From Paludibacteraceae bacterium (GTDB lineage Bacteria > Bacteroidota > Bacteroidia > Bacteroidales > Paludibacteraceae), in contig JAFVBR010000001.1 of assembly GCA_017479885.1 (NCBI GenBank), positions 81,304-145,303 of the forward strand: a DNA stretch of 64,000 bases. Reading direction: 5' to 3'. Within the stretch, counting starts at the first letter, position 1; each line of letters opens with the position of its first letter. The notes beneath the pieces are model-generated. The model did no database searches and was not told the origin of the DNA. It worked only from the letters and a program-made list of their open reading frames with translations. This document shows, piece by piece, positions 17,996-27,900 of the stretch. The position numbers and the translations under genes are program-made.

Positions 17996-18028
17996 ATCTT
18001 CGTATCGATAACTAATTGATACAAAGAT
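17996..18028. repeat. 11-bp imperfect inverted repeat in the gap before the ilvE operon end
   Basis: The arms atcttcgtatc (17996-18006) and gatacaaagat (18018-18028) have one mismatch, which is a G-T pair in minus-strand RNA. The rest of 17932-18119 shows no gene. Confidence 0.35.
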
Positions 18029-18119
18029 GGGAAGATAGGTATATAGAGATAGTGTCAGGCTGTTGATGTGTCTTATCCTGAAACAGGTTTAGTCAGTATT
18101 CAGTCTCTGCAATGATATT

Positions 18120-18163
18120 ATGGTGATACTACGGTAATATTACGGTGATACTACGGTGATAGT
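18120..18163. repeat. 11-bp tandem repeat, four units, 3' of ilvE
   Basis: The units are ATGGTGATACT, ACGGTAATATT, ACGGTGATACT and ACGGTGATAGT. The array ends 8 bases from the ilvE stop codon. Confidence 0.75.
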
Positions 18164-18171
18164 ACGCTAAC

Positions 18172-19179
18172 CTATACAATCTTGCACCAGCCGTGTCTGT
18201 CTTCCGCCCTGCCGTACTGAATATCCTGCAAGGCATTGTAGAGCAACTGACTGACGGGTCCCGGCTCGTCGCCGAACTCATATATTCTGCCGTTGTCGGG
18301 GTCAATCACTCTTGATATGGGTGAGATGACCGCCGCCGTGCCGCATGCTCCGCACTCGGTCATATCGGCAAGTTCTTCCAGCAGTACCGGGCGTTGCTCC
18401 ACCTGTATGCCGTGGTCGCGGGCAAGCTGCATAAGCGAGTTGTTGGTGATGCTGGGCAGGATAGAAGTGCTCTTTGGCGTCACATACGCGCCCTGCTTTA
18501 TTCCGAAGAAATTGGCAGCGCCGCACTCGTCGATATACCGCCTCTCAACCGAATCAAGAAACAGACAGCTGAGTCCCTGCGCGTGAGCCGCCTCTGTGGC
18601 GCGGAAGGAAGCGGCATAGTTGCCTCCTACCTTGAACTGTCCTGTGCCAAACGGTGCTGCACGGTCGATATGGCGGTTGACAACAAACGGTGTCCCGTGG
18701 AAACCGACAGGAAAATAAGGTCCTATCGGCGAAGGTATGACCACAAACAGAAAGTCTCTGCCAGGACCCACTCCCAAACGCGGCGTAGTGCCTATCAACA
18801 GAGGGCGAAAATAGAGCGTGGCACCCGTCTCGTAAGGCGGCAGGTAGTCCATGTTCTTCTCAAGAGCCATCATCACTGCCTCGCAAAAAAGACTCTCGGG
18901 CACGGGAGCCATATACAGTCCCTCTGCAGAGCGTGCCATGCGGCGGGCATTCTCCTCCATGCGGAAGATGCGCACTTTGCCGTCTGCTCCGCGGAACGCC
19001 TTCAGACCCTCGAATGCCTCCTGCCCGTATTGCAGGCAGGTGGCGGACAGGTGCAGTTGCACTGTCTTGTCTGCTGTCGCGCACAATTCACCCCATTCTC
19101 CGTTGTGGTACTCACAACGCACTATGTAGTCTGTTTCCGTATAATGGAATCCCAAACGACTCCAATCTATTTGTTTCAT
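18172..19179 (-). CDS. ilvE: Branched-chain amino acid aminotransferase
   Basis: 335 residues from ATG 19179. The frame extends to 19218 without a stop, but 19179 avoids overlap with the upstream gene and gives the family's usual start. It is a fold-type IV PLP aminotransferase with LHLSATCLQYGQEAFEGLKA, YFRPLLIGTTPRLGVGPG, and FGTGQFKVGGNYAASF with the candidate PLP-binding Lys183. It interconverts branched-chain amino acids and their 2-oxo acids with glutamate in the cytoplasm. It is the last gene of the dapB-lepB-wbqC-ilvE run, with a 10-base gap. Confidence 0.95.
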   Translation of the reverse strand: MKQIDWSRLGFHYTETDYIVRCEYHNGEWGELCATADKTVQLHLSATCLQYGQEAFEGLKAFRGADGKVRIFRMEENARRMARSAEGLYMAPVPESLFCEAVMMALEKNMDYLPPYETGATLYFRPLLIGTTPRLGVGPGRDFLFVVIPSPIGPYFPVGFHGTPFVVNRHIDRAAPFGTGQFKVGGNYAASFRATEAAHAQGLSCLFLDSVERRYIDECGAANFFGIKQGAYVTPKSTSILPSITNNSLMQLARDHGIQVEQRPVLLEELADMTECGACGTAAVISPISRVIDPDNGRIYEFGDEPGPVSQLLYNALQDIQYGRAEDRHGWCKIV

Positions 19180-19189
19180 AACATTAAAT

Positions 19190-19708
19190 TTACAGATATT
19201 CGGCTGCTTGCGGACCATACTGCATCAGCAAATCAAGTATGCTACCGCCAGTGCCCCAATAGCCTTCAAGGTCGCACTCCGCCCAATCTGCTGTACAGGG
19301 CAGAGGGCTGTAACCCTTGGGACGCTCGTTATTAAGCAGGCAGATAACCACAGCATGACAAGCATCATTCAAATCCTTTAGAAACTTAAACTGCCTATCA
19401 TACAACGGCAATATATAATCTTCGTAATAGTCATAATACGGTGTGTTCTTGTAGGCAGAGAGTAATGCCACCTTGTGCTGGTGTTGCCAGTGCTGCTGGT
19501 AACTTATCTGCACATCTTTGGTCAACTGCTTGCGCTCCGAGTGGCATACCGGCACGGTTAGTGTCACGGCTCCGTTGGGAGACATGATTACGCAACGGTT
19601 ACGGAAAGTCTGCTTCGGAAAACTCTCAAAGACCTCAATTCGGCAAGGCTCTTTCATGTAAGCCTTGTACCACTCCACCGGAGCAAAATATGATGTTGGA
19701 AGAACCAT
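19190..19708 (-). CDS. WbqC-like family protein
   Basis: A 172-residue protein beginning VLPTSYFAPVEWYKAYM, with ESFPKQTFRNRCVIMSPNGA, LTVPVCHSERKQLTKDVQISY and HKVALLSAYKNTPYYDYYED, as in the WbqC-like family. Such proteins are linked to glycolipid or O-antigen synthesis in some bacteria, but the biochemical role is unsettled. In Bacteroidota it is commonly beside lepB, as here (19-base gap). Confidence 0.85.
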   Translation of the reverse strand: MVLPTSYFAPVEWYKAYMKEPCRIEVFESFPKQTFRNRCVIMSPNGAVTLTVPVCHSERKQLTKDVQISYQQHWQHQHKVALLSAYKNTPYYDYYEDYILPLYDRQFKFLKDLNDACHAVVICLLNNERPKGYSPLPCTADWAECDLEGYWGTGGSILDLLMQYGPQAAEYL

Positions 19709-19727
19709 GAATACAAACCGGACAACC

Positions 19728-21131
19728 CTACTTCTCAGCGTTGCGGAACAGTCTGTTCCAACGAATATGCCCCTTCAACCATGGCTTGTCTTTCTCTATT
19801 GAGAGCCAGATGAACACAGGTCTGCCCACTATGTGGTCTTCTGGCACAAAACCCCAATAGCGCGAGTCGGCGGAGTTGTGGCGGTTGTCACCCATCATCC
19901 AATAGTAGTCCATCTTGAACGTGTACTCGTCACCTATCTTAGCCGTACTGTGCTCGTAGGCATCTATCACACGACGATATATCTGCCAGTTGTCCGCAGT
20001 CAACTTTATTGTCTCACCTTTCTTCGGTATATATATCGGACCGTAGTTGTCACGACTCCAGCGGACAAGCGAGTCACCTTCTGTGAACACTGCGCCCAAT
20101 GGATACACATCGCCACCGCGCCACTCCGGCTCCAGAACTATTGTATCCACTGCCGCATTCTTCTCAAGACGTGCTTTCATCTCTTTGGTCAGAGGAAAAT
20201 GATATACAGGCATCTCCGGATTCAAACCCAACGCCAACTTCTCCTCCACACCCGCCTTCGTTTGAGGTATCAAACGACGGTCGTCTTTCGAGATTCCCAA
20301 CTTATCCAAGGTCAATGCTGACAACAGACTGCCCGTTGTCTGAACATAATAATTGTATTGTACACCCTCCTTGTCCTCCAACAACTTGCCGTTAACGTAC
20401 ACCTGGTTGTCTATTATCTGTAGCGTGTCACCGGGCTCGCCCACACAACGTTTCACGTAGTTCTCGCGTCTGTCAACAGGTCGCCACACTATGTCGCCGA
20501 ATGCGTCCTTACGGCTCTCCACATTATGCTTGCCGTAATAGTGGCACAACGTGTAGTAGTCGGGATTCTGCATCTTCAGGCACACCGTGTCACCCGTCGG
20601 AACATTGAACACCACGATGTCGCCCTTCTCAGGTTTGTCCCAGCCTTTCAGACGGCGGTACTCCCACTGAGGCTTATCTATATAACTCTTGCCGCCGCCA
20701 AGCCACTTGGGAAACGTATGCTGTACCAGCGGAAAACTAAACGGCGTGTTCGGCACGCGCGGACCGTAACTTGCCTTGCTCACAAACAGAAAGTCGCCCA
20801 CGCGCAGACTCTTCTCAAGCGATGACGACGGTATCTGGTAGTTTTGGAACAAATACAGATTGATGAAATACACTGCCACCAATGCGAACACTATCGCATC
20901 AACCCACGAACATATCGTGTACAACGTCTTGTTCGTCTCCTTATATTTCTTCCACCATGTCCAGTTGATGAACTTCGTCGTGAACATGTCAACTATCACG
21001 GGCAGCAACAGCACCCACCACCAGTTGCCGTGCCACACTAAGAACAGCACATACAGCACTCCCCAAACGGCAGCCTTTATCCACTGCTTCTTCTCTACGT
21101 TTTTAAGTCTCGTTATCAGCTTGTCTTTCAT
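19728..21131 (-). CDS. lepB: Signal peptidase I, long Bacteroidota form
   Basis: 467 residues, about 150 longer than the E. coli enzyme because of insertions typical of Bacteroidota. Hydrophobic segments lie at about 20-50 and 73-95. The catalytic region reads QNYQIPSSSLEKSLRVGDFLFVSK, with the serine nucleophile within Ser102-104. The general-base lysine is in NYVKRCVGEPGD (Lys227). The conserved C-terminal box is MMGDNRHNSADSRYWGFV. It cleaves signal peptides of exported proteins at the outer face of the inner membrane. It follows dapB by 23 bases. Confidence 0.95.
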   Translation of the reverse strand: MKDKLITRLKNVEKKQWIKAAVWGVLYVLFLVWHGNWWWVLLLPVIVDMFTTKFINWTWWKKYKETNKTLYTICSWVDAIVFALVAVYFINLYLFQNYQIPSSSLEKSLRVGDFLFVSKASYGPRVPNTPFSFPLVQHTFPKWLGGGKSYIDKPQWEYRRLKGWDKPEKGDIVVFNVPTGDTVCLKMQNPDYYTLCHYYGKHNVESRKDAFGDIVWRPVDRRENYVKRCVGEPGDTLQIIDNQVYVNGKLLEDKEGVQYNYYVQTTGSLLSALTLDKLGISKDDRRLIPQTKAGVEEKLALGLNPEMPVYHFPLTKEMKARLEKNAAVDTIVLEPEWRGGDVYPLGAVFTEGDSLVRWSRDNYGPIYIPKKGETIKLTADNWQIYRRVIDAYEHSTAKIGDEYTFKMDYYWMMGDNRHNSADSRYWGFVPEDHIVGRPVFIWLSIEKDKPWLKGHIRWNRLFRNAEK

Positions 21132-21154
21132 ATATGTAATTTATCAATTGTACT

Positions 21155-21826
21155 CTATAGATTACCCATTACATCTCTCATGGTGTAGAACCCTGTTTTG
21201 CCGCACAGAAACTCCGCCGCCATCACTGCCCCCAAGGCAAACCCCTCGCGGCTCTTCGCCTCATGACGAATCTCTATCTTGTCCACTCCGCTCTCATACT
21301 CTACAAAATGCGTGCCGGGCACCTCACCTTCGCGAACACTCGTTATCTTCTCCTTCGGAAAAGCAATGTCGTCTGCCAGCGTCACCGCAGTACCCGAGGG
21401 CGCGTCAAGCTTGTGTATATGATGAATCTCCGTCATGCTCACCTTGTAGTCGCCGTAAGGCGCCATCAACTCCGCAAGACGCTTGTTCAAGGCAAAAAAG
21501 AGGTTCACACCCACCGAGAAGTTGCTCGACCAGAGCAGTGCCTTGCCGTTGGTCTCCAGTTCCTTCCGTAATTCCGGCAGACTGCTCTGCCAGCCTGTTG
21601 TGCCGGACACCACTCCCACTCCTGCCTGCCATGCCTTGTGTATGTTGTCAACTGCCGTCATGGGAGTGCTGAACTCTATAGCCACATCGGCTGAAGCAAA
21701 CGCTTCCGACGCAAAGTCCTCCTGATTGTCCTTGTCTATGCGGCACACCACGTTATGCCCCCTGCTGAGAGCAACCTGTTCTATCATGTGCCCCATCTTG
21801 CCGTATCCTATCAATGCTATGTTCAT
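21155..21826 (-). CDS. dapB: 4-hydroxy-tetrahydrodipicolinate reductase
   Basis: A 223-residue protein with the N-terminal nucleotide-binding motif GYGKMG, then IEFSTPMTAVDNI, GTTGWQSSL, SNFSVGVNLFF and the catalytic/substrate-binding HHIHKLDAPSGTA. The C-terminus is EIRHEAKSREGFALGAVMAAEFL. It reduces hydroxy-tetrahydrodipicolinate in the lysine/diaminopimelate pathway. It is slightly shorter than most Bacteroidota DapB proteins. It heads the four-gene operon. Confidence 0.95.
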   Translation of the reverse strand: MNIALIGYGKMGHMIEQVALSRGHNVVCRIDKDNQEDFASEAFASADVAIEFSTPMTAVDNIHKAWQAGVGVVSGTTGWQSSLPELRKELETNGKALLWSSNFSVGVNLFFALNKRLAELMAPYGDYKVSMTEIHHIHKLDAPSGTAVTLADDIAFPKEKITSVREGEVPGTHFVEYESGVDKIEIRHEAKSREGFALGAVMAAEFLCGKTGFYTMRDVMGNL

Positions 21827-21885
21827 CTTTCGTTTTTGAGGTTAGAGTTTCGTATTTAGTGTCGGGTGTTTGGCGCTTCAAGCTT

Positions 21886-21921
21886 GCAAAGGTACAAAGA
21901 ATAGTTGAAATGCCCAACAAA
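21886..21921 (-). promoter_or_regulatory. Probable promoter of the dapB operon
   Basis: Read on the minus strand: TACCTTTGC (21886-21894), with a TTTG (21918-21921) 23 bp upstream, slightly wider than the usual spacer. Confidence 0.55.
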
Positions 21922-21944
21922 AATCAATCTTTAATATGATAACT

Positions 21945-21977
21945 GTTGCGAGTGTCAATAAAAAGTCATACCTTTGC
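21945..21977 (+). promoter_or_regulatory. Promoter for the lipocalin-like lipoprotein and AsmA-like genes
   Basis: TACCTTTGC at 21969-21977 with GTTG at 21945-21948, 20 bp upstream. The leader is about 95 bases and contains a small hairpin (AGTCTC at 21991-21996, GAGACT at 22005-22010). Confidence 0.6.
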
Positions 21978-22077
21978 AGCGAATAACAATAGTCTCCCGA
22001 ATCCGAGACTATAACATAAAAAAATAACAACTCCTAAACACCGGTGCAACTACCGCATAACCGCCGGATAATTAGTT

Positions 22078-22611
22078 ATGAAAAAACATCTCTTTTTCTC
22101 ACTTTTCTTTGTAGCGGCTCTTGCCGCAATGTGTTCATGCAGTTCAGCCAATATGGGTGAAGACATCTTTGTCCGCCCTGAATCTCAATCCAAACTGGTT
22201 GGGACATGGGAACTGCAAGGTCGTGTCATGTGCTCACCCGAGGAGAAAGACGGGGTATATATTTATCCCGGAACAAAAAAATATCCCACTGAACTTACTT
22301 TCTTCCACGACGGGGAGTATCAAAATCTCTATGACGGTGACAGAACCGACAAGGGCAGCTGGAAAGTATTTACAAGAAACCGCATCAGAATGAAGAGTTT
22401 TGACAATGTGCCGTGGGGTGTTGTCAGAGTGTATAATATGCAGAATTCGGGAGGCAACACCTATCTTGTTCTGCAATATATCATCAAAGGCAGCATGCCT
22501 GAAGATGTACTTGTTTCCTCTGAAGTGAATTATGCGAGATTCGCCAAGAATAACAACGACGTTGTTGTCTATATAGACCGCTACAAAAAGATAAAAGACG
22601 GTGAGGACTAA
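22078..22611 (+). CDS. Small lipoprotein, possibly lipocalin-like
   Basis: A 177-residue lipoprotein (LAAMCSCSS lipobox). After the anchor it has LVGTWELQGRV, ELTFFHDGEYQNLYDGDRTDKGSW and NTYLVLQYIIKG, the pattern of a small lipocalin-like beta-barrel. No enzyme signature was seen. It precedes the AsmA-like gene in the same direction and may share its transcript. The function is unknown. Confidence 0.65.
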   Translation: MKKHLFFSLFFVAALAAMCSCSSANMGEDIFVRPESQSKLVGTWELQGRVMCSPEEKDGVYIYPGTKKYPTELTFFHDGEYQNLYDGDRTDKGSWKVFTRNRIRMKSFDNVPWGVVRVYNMQNSGGNTYLVLQYIIKGSMPEDVLVSSEVNYARFAKNNNDVVVYIDRYKKIKDGED

Positions 22612-22692
22612 AGTTCGGTTCGTAAGTAGTTATTGTTGACAGAACTGTTAAAAAGCAAACAGAACCGCCCCAAAGCAAGCAACAACGCCGGT

Positions 22693-24567
22693 ATGCAGAT
22701 GACGAAAAAGACATGGCTGATATGTTCCTGTATTGCACTGGGTCTGGTGCTACTCTTCGCTATCGCCGCTGCCTTGGCATCACCTATTGCCAAACACATC
22801 ATCAACAACCGTGGTGAAGAGTTGCTCGGCAGACAGCTGCATGCCGAAAAACTAACCGTCAACCTCTTCAACGGAGATGTCGATATCCACAACCTCTGCT
22901 GCAAGGAGCAGGACGGTGAAACCGATTTCCTGTCTTTCAAACACCTCTATGTCCGGATTGCCTATCCGCAACTCCTCTTCAAACGCGTCAACATACGCCA
23001 CATACACTTGGACAACTTCAACGGACAGGTGCTTCAAAACAAAGGCAGACTCAACTTCTCTGACCTCATAGAACGGTTTGCTTCCGACAACTCACACGAA
23101 GATTCAAGCAAAAGCAAGTGGCAAATCAAACTGGGCGACATCAAACTCTCGCAAAGCGCAGTCCGATACGAAGATGTAACACGCAACAAACACTGGGAGT
23201 TGGAGGACCTCAACATGTCTGTCCCCGGTCTCGATTTCGGCAAGAACCGCACAGATGCAGGTCTGCAGTTCGCGCTTCCCACAGGCGGCATGGTGGGTGT
23301 ATCCGCCTCTTATCTGATGGACTCCAACAGCCTCTCCGTCCTGCTCAACCTCTACGATGTGCACGCCGATGTAGCCCTGCCTTTGGTGCAGGATTATGTT
23401 GACGTGTCAGGTCTCGGAGCACGGCTCAACGGGCGGCTGCAACTCACTGCCGGCTTGGACAACATTCAGAAAATTCAGGTCAATGGCGACATCGACATGA
23501 GCGGTCTATGCCTCAAGGACGGACACAAAAACGAGGTCGCCTCTCTGGACAGGTTACGCGCCGTCATAGAACGTTGCGACCTCGACAACAACACCTTCAT
23601 CCTCGACTCTCTCATGCTCTACGGACTTACCGCACGATATGAAGTGCATAAAAACTGGAACACTCTCTCGCGACTACTCAAGTCTGATGACTCAGGCGGC
23701 TCCGCCGGTTCATCCAAAACATCCAAAAACGCCAAACCCATTGTCTGGCAGGCCAAGACCGCAGTACTCACCGGACACGACATCACTTATCAGGACTACT
23801 CCATGGACTACGACTGGAAATATGCCATCCTACAACTGCGCGTCGAGGGAAAAAACGTCTCCAGCAATGCACGCAATGCCCTACGACTCACAGCTACTCT
23901 CACCAACAATGCAAAGATGAAGGCGGAGTTCACAGGAGGACTCGACTTCAAAAGACAGAACACACGCTTTTCGCTATCACTCACCAACGTCAACCTCAAG
24001 GACTTCGATGCCGCTTGCCGCAACTACACTGGCTATCCTATCGAATCAGGAATACTCAATCTGGAGAATCAGATGAATTTTGTGTCCGGACAACTCGATG
24101 GTAATACCAAGATAGTCATCAACAACGCACAAGTGGGCAAGAAAGAGAAAGCTACCAAGGCGCCGCACAGAAACCTGCCCGTGCGCTCCACCGTCAAAAT
24201 GCTCTCCGATTCCGAAAACAGGGTTATTCTCAACGCTCCGGTATCGGCTGATGCCACAAAAAAGAACTTCTCACTCACCAAGGTCCTTACCAAGTCACTC
24301 CTCAAAGTCAGCTTCGGACGCATGATGACCACAAAAAACCAAAAAGACAAAATCAGCGAGGAAGAACTGGAGGAGATAAAGCAGGTGGTCAGCGACGAAC
24401 AGACAGTCAGCGAGGAACAGACAGTCAGCGAGGAAACAAATACTCTCAAACAACAAAAGCACAAACTCTCAGCGCGAGACAAAAGCCGGGAAAAAACTTC
24501 CGAACAGGACAAAACAGCAAAAAACAAGAAACGCAAAGAACGTAAAGAACGCAAAAAGAATAATTAA
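22693..24567 (+). CDS. AsmA-family inner membrane protein
   Basis: 624 residues from ATG 22693. A TTG at 22633 and an ATG at 22699 are alternatives. It has one N-terminal membrane anchor (LICSCIALGLVLLFAIAAALA). A long beta-rich body follows with the AsmA-like start INNRGEELLGRQLHAEKLTV and LYVRIAYPQLLFKRVNIRHI. Residues from about 535 are low-complexity: a VSxEQT repeat and a very basic KKRKERKERKK end. AsmA-like proteins are thought to form bridges for phospholipid transport or affect outer membrane assembly. The TamB-like gene downstream belongs to the same broad superfamily, so a shared envelope role is plausible. Confidence 0.8.
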   Translation: MQMTKKTWLICSCIALGLVLLFAIAAALASPIAKHIINNRGEELLGRQLHAEKLTVNLFNGDVDIHNLCCKEQDGETDFLSFKHLYVRIAYPQLLFKRVNIRHIHLDNFNGQVLQNKGRLNFSDLIERFASDNSHEDSSKSKWQIKLGDIKLSQSAVRYEDVTRNKHWELEDLNMSVPGLDFGKNRTDAGLQFALPTGGMVGVSASYLMDSNSLSVLLNLYDVHADVALPLVQDYVDVSGLGARLNGRLQLTAGLDNIQKIQVNGDIDMSGLCLKDGHKNEVASLDRLRAVIERCDLDNNTFILDSLMLYGLTARYEVHKNWNTLSRLLKSDDSGGSAGSSKTSKNAKPIVWQAKTAVLTGHDITYQDYSMDYDWKYAILQLRVEGKNVSSNARNALRLTATLTNNAKMKAEFTGGLDFKRQNTRFSLSLTNVNLKDFDAACRNYTGYPIESGILNLENQMNFVSGQLDGNTKIVINNAQVGKKEKATKAPHRNLPVRSTVKMLSDSENRVILNAPVSADATKKNFSLTKVLTKSLLKVSFGRMMTTKNQKDKISEEELEEIKQVVSDEQTVSEEQTVSEETNTLKQQKHKLSARDKSREKTSEQDKTAKNKKRKERKERKKNN

Positions 24568-24573
24568 CTTCAT

Positions 24574-24719
24574 AACCAAGAACCAAGAACTAAGAACCAA
24601 AAACCAAGAACAAAGAACCAAGAGTCAAAAACAAAAACCAAAGAACTAAGAACAAAAAAACCAAGAACCAAGAACCAAGAAACAAAAACAAAAGAACTAA
24701 GAACTAAGAACTAAGAACC
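24574..24719. repeat. Degenerate AAGAACY heptad repeat tract
   Basis: About 145 bases consist mostly of variants of AAGAACC and AAGAACT with small insertions of A or C. There is no coding frame and there are no spacers. It separates the AsmA-like and TamB-like genes. Confidence 0.8.
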
Positions 24720-24732
24720 GGCCCCCGAAACC

Positions 24733-24784
24733 TTCACTATTCGCTATTAGCTATTCTCTATTCACTATTCGCTATTAGCTATTC
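24733..24784. repeat. 24-bp direct repeat, two copies
   Basis: Copies at 24733-24756 and 24761-24784 are identical and built from shorter CTATTCGC/CTATTAG steps. They follow the AAGAACY tract in the same intergenic gap. Confidence 0.7.
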
Positions 24785-24851
24785 GCCCTAATTTTTCGCA
24801 CTATAAAACCAACGAGCCGCATTGTATCTCACAATGAGCCTCGTTTTTTTG

Positions 24852-24884
24852 TTTGCGAGTTTGGAACAATTGTTGTACCTTTGC
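24852..24884 (+). promoter_or_regulatory. Promoter of the TamB-comM unit
   Basis: TTTG (24852-24855), a 20-bp spacer, then TACCTTTGC (24876-24884), an excellent match. Transcription should start near 24891, which rules out a protein start at 24853. Confidence 0.75.
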
Positions 24885-24948
24885 AAGATATTATATAGTT
24901 TGCCGAAAAATATCAGTACAAAATCAGTACATTCCTTACCGGAAGACG

Positions 24949-27900
24949 TTGAAAAAAGCTGCTTACATATTGCTCATCGTGCTGGCTTGCGCTCTGCTCA
25001 CGCTCGGTATGCTCTTTGCCCTCGTTCAAAGCAGCAAAGTGCAGACCGCCGCCGTGCGCGTACTCACGGACGAACTCTCAAGAGCCCTCGGAACGGAGTT
25101 AAAGGTTGACAAACTCGACTACTCCTTCCCCGACAAACTGTTCGCCACCGGCATCTACATAGAAGACAAGCAGGGCGACACACTGCTCTATGCCGACACC
25201 CTCGAGGCGCATTTCTCACTGCTCGGATTCGCAAAACAACAGATATCTTTCAGCAGCATAGACCTCAAGCATGCCTACCTCAATGCTTACAAGACGGGCA
25301 GGCAAAAAGCTGACGGAAAGCCGGAGATGAACTACGACTTCATAGCCGACCTCTTTCCTGAGTCCGATGACAAAAAACAGATGCAGCAGGTCATATCTGT
25401 CAACAACGTGCGACTCGACGACCTCCGTCTCAGATACGATGACTGGCGGGTGACAGACCTCAATGCCGACCTTGACCTCTACCACTACTCAAAAGACTCC
25501 CTCCATGCTGCAGTCAACAGCCTCAGCCTGCGCGAACAGGGAGGTTTCGCGCTCAATGACCTTCAGACAGAAGTGTTCGTAAACGGGGACGAGGCGGATA
25601 TCCGACGACTCTATGTCGCTTTGCCTAACTCCGTCATCTCGCTCAAAGGAAGCATACAACACAACGATTCAACCCCGCATCAGACAACCGACTCGCTCAA
25701 TCAGTCGTTCTTTGCAGCTCTTTTTGATACCGACAGACTTGAGAACGCAAATGTAAACCTCCATATAGACGAAGCTCAAGTCGTGGCAAGGGACATAAGC
25801 CGCTTTGTGCCACAGCTAAAAAACATGCGCGGAAAAGTGGGGTTCAATGCCGATGTGTCAGGCACTCTTCATGACCTTCTTGCCAACAATCTGACCCTCT
25901 CATACAAAGACAAACAGATACTGAAAGGTGACGTCACTTTCTACGGACTGCCGCGCCTTGACACCTCATACGTGCATGCCGACCTCAATGATCTTGCCGT
26001 CAACAAGGCTGTTATACAGGATTTCATCTCAGACCTGAGAGGAAAACCATACCTCTTGCCCAAAAACCTTGCACAACTGGGCGAGATGCACTACCGCGGT
26101 ATTGTGGACGGCAGGCTCGACAGCCTCACACTCAACGGAGTCTTCTCCTCGCGACTCGGCAACATTAGCACCAACGGATTACTGCAGGCCGACTCCGCTT
26201 TCACCGATATGCACTTCAACGGACTCGTTCAAACCAAACGATTCGCACTCGGCAAACTCGCAGGAAACAAGCAAATAGGAAACATCGCACTCAAAATGCA
26301 GGCCGATGCACACGTCGGTGACAACAAACCACTCCACGCCAGACTCAACGGCAGCATTTCAAGCCTGCAACTACTCGGCTACAACTACAAAAACATATTC
26401 GTCAACGGAGACTATAGTACCGACGAGTTCAACGGAAACATACGCATCAACGACCCTAACCTCAGCCTCAATGCCGACGGACTGCTCGACCTCACTCAGG
26501 AACTGCCCGTCGTCAATGCTGTTGTCAAACTTCACAAACTCCGACTCGGACCTCTCAACCTCTCCCAAAAATACGCCGATGCCGACATCTCGGCACTCGT
26601 CACTGTCAATGCTTCAGGCAACAACCCCGACAATATCAACGGATATCTCTACATCGACTCGCTGCTTCTCAAACGTACCGACCGCCAACTCTTCATGAGG
26701 CAGCTCAGACTTCTTGCACAGACCGGCGACGACCAACCCACTAACCTCAAAATCAACTCTGACTTTCTCAATGCCAATCTCGCAGGCAACTATCGATACT
26801 CCACCCTACCGCTCACTTTCCGCAGACTCATCGCACAGCACGTACCCAAGGCACTCGCTGAAAACAAACGCGATGAAGCCAACAACGGTACCCAGCTGAA
26901 CCAGATGGAGTTCTACGCTTATTTCAAACAACTCGACTCTATCACATCGGTTCTCGACCTGCCCCTCAGCCTGCCGCAAATGCCTACCATCAAAGGTTTC
27001 GTCAACGAGCACACCAATCAGCATGCGCTACAGCTGGCAGTGCCGCAACTCGTCGCAGGCTCACAACGGTTCGACGACATCACACTCAATCTCGACAACC
27101 GCCATCAGCAACTCAACCTCGGACTCGCTGCCTACAAACATGCATCCGACAACCCCGCCGGAGAGAAAATGGGCGACATCAGCACGCTGCTCCAGGCTAT
27201 TGCCAGAAACGACTCGCTCTATCTCGACATCTCCGTCGAAAACACCGACTCTTCACGAACTGCCGGCACACTCCGTACTGCAACTCACTTCACACAGTAC
27301 GCACGCAAACCGCTCATCGACTGCCATATTCTCCCCACCGACATCATGATTGCCGACTCACTCTGGAACATAAGCGACAGCCATGTCGTCTATACCGTTG
27401 CAGACACCACGCTGCAAATGAACGGATTCCGTATCGGCTCCGACAATGAGTTTGTTTTTGCTGACGGACTCGCCTCCAAACGCGAAACAGACTCCATCAA
27501 CATACAACTCAGCAACATCGTGCTCGACTATCTGCTCGAATATACCAACGTCAAACGCTCTATCTCTTTCGGAGGAGCAGCCACAGGATGGGCTACGGCC
27601 TACTCACTCTTCTCACAACCGATGTTCGAAGCGGAGGTCTGGATGCAGAATGCCAAAATCAACGATGCTCTGCTCGGTGACGCACATGCCAAAGCTATGC
27701 TCAATCGAGAACAGAAAACTATTGACATCTGGGGGGCCGTAACTGAACAGAACGATACCATTGCCAAACTCGACGGCATCGTCAAACCTTCGGAGAAACG
27801 CTGGGACCTATTCATCTATCCAGACTCTGCCAACCTCGCTTTCATCAACCATTGGACAGAAGGATTCCTCGACAATATCACCGGACGGGGATTTGGATAT

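Noticed and set aside
18394-19335. 313-residue plus-strand ORF
   Set aside because: It is opposite ilvE, whose PLP motifs are certain, and its own sequence is rich in His, Arg and Cys with no family signs.
21978-22077. Possible riboswitch in the 95-base leader
   Set aside because: Only a 6-bp hairpin is visible; no known aptamer pattern or ligand-linked gene follows.
24574-24784. Possible CRISPR array
   Set aside because: The repeats are short and degenerate, without unique spacers of constant length, and no cas genes are near.
24853-24948. TTG start at 24853 for the TamB-like protein
   Set aside because: It lies upstream of the predicted transcription start and before the membrane anchor.
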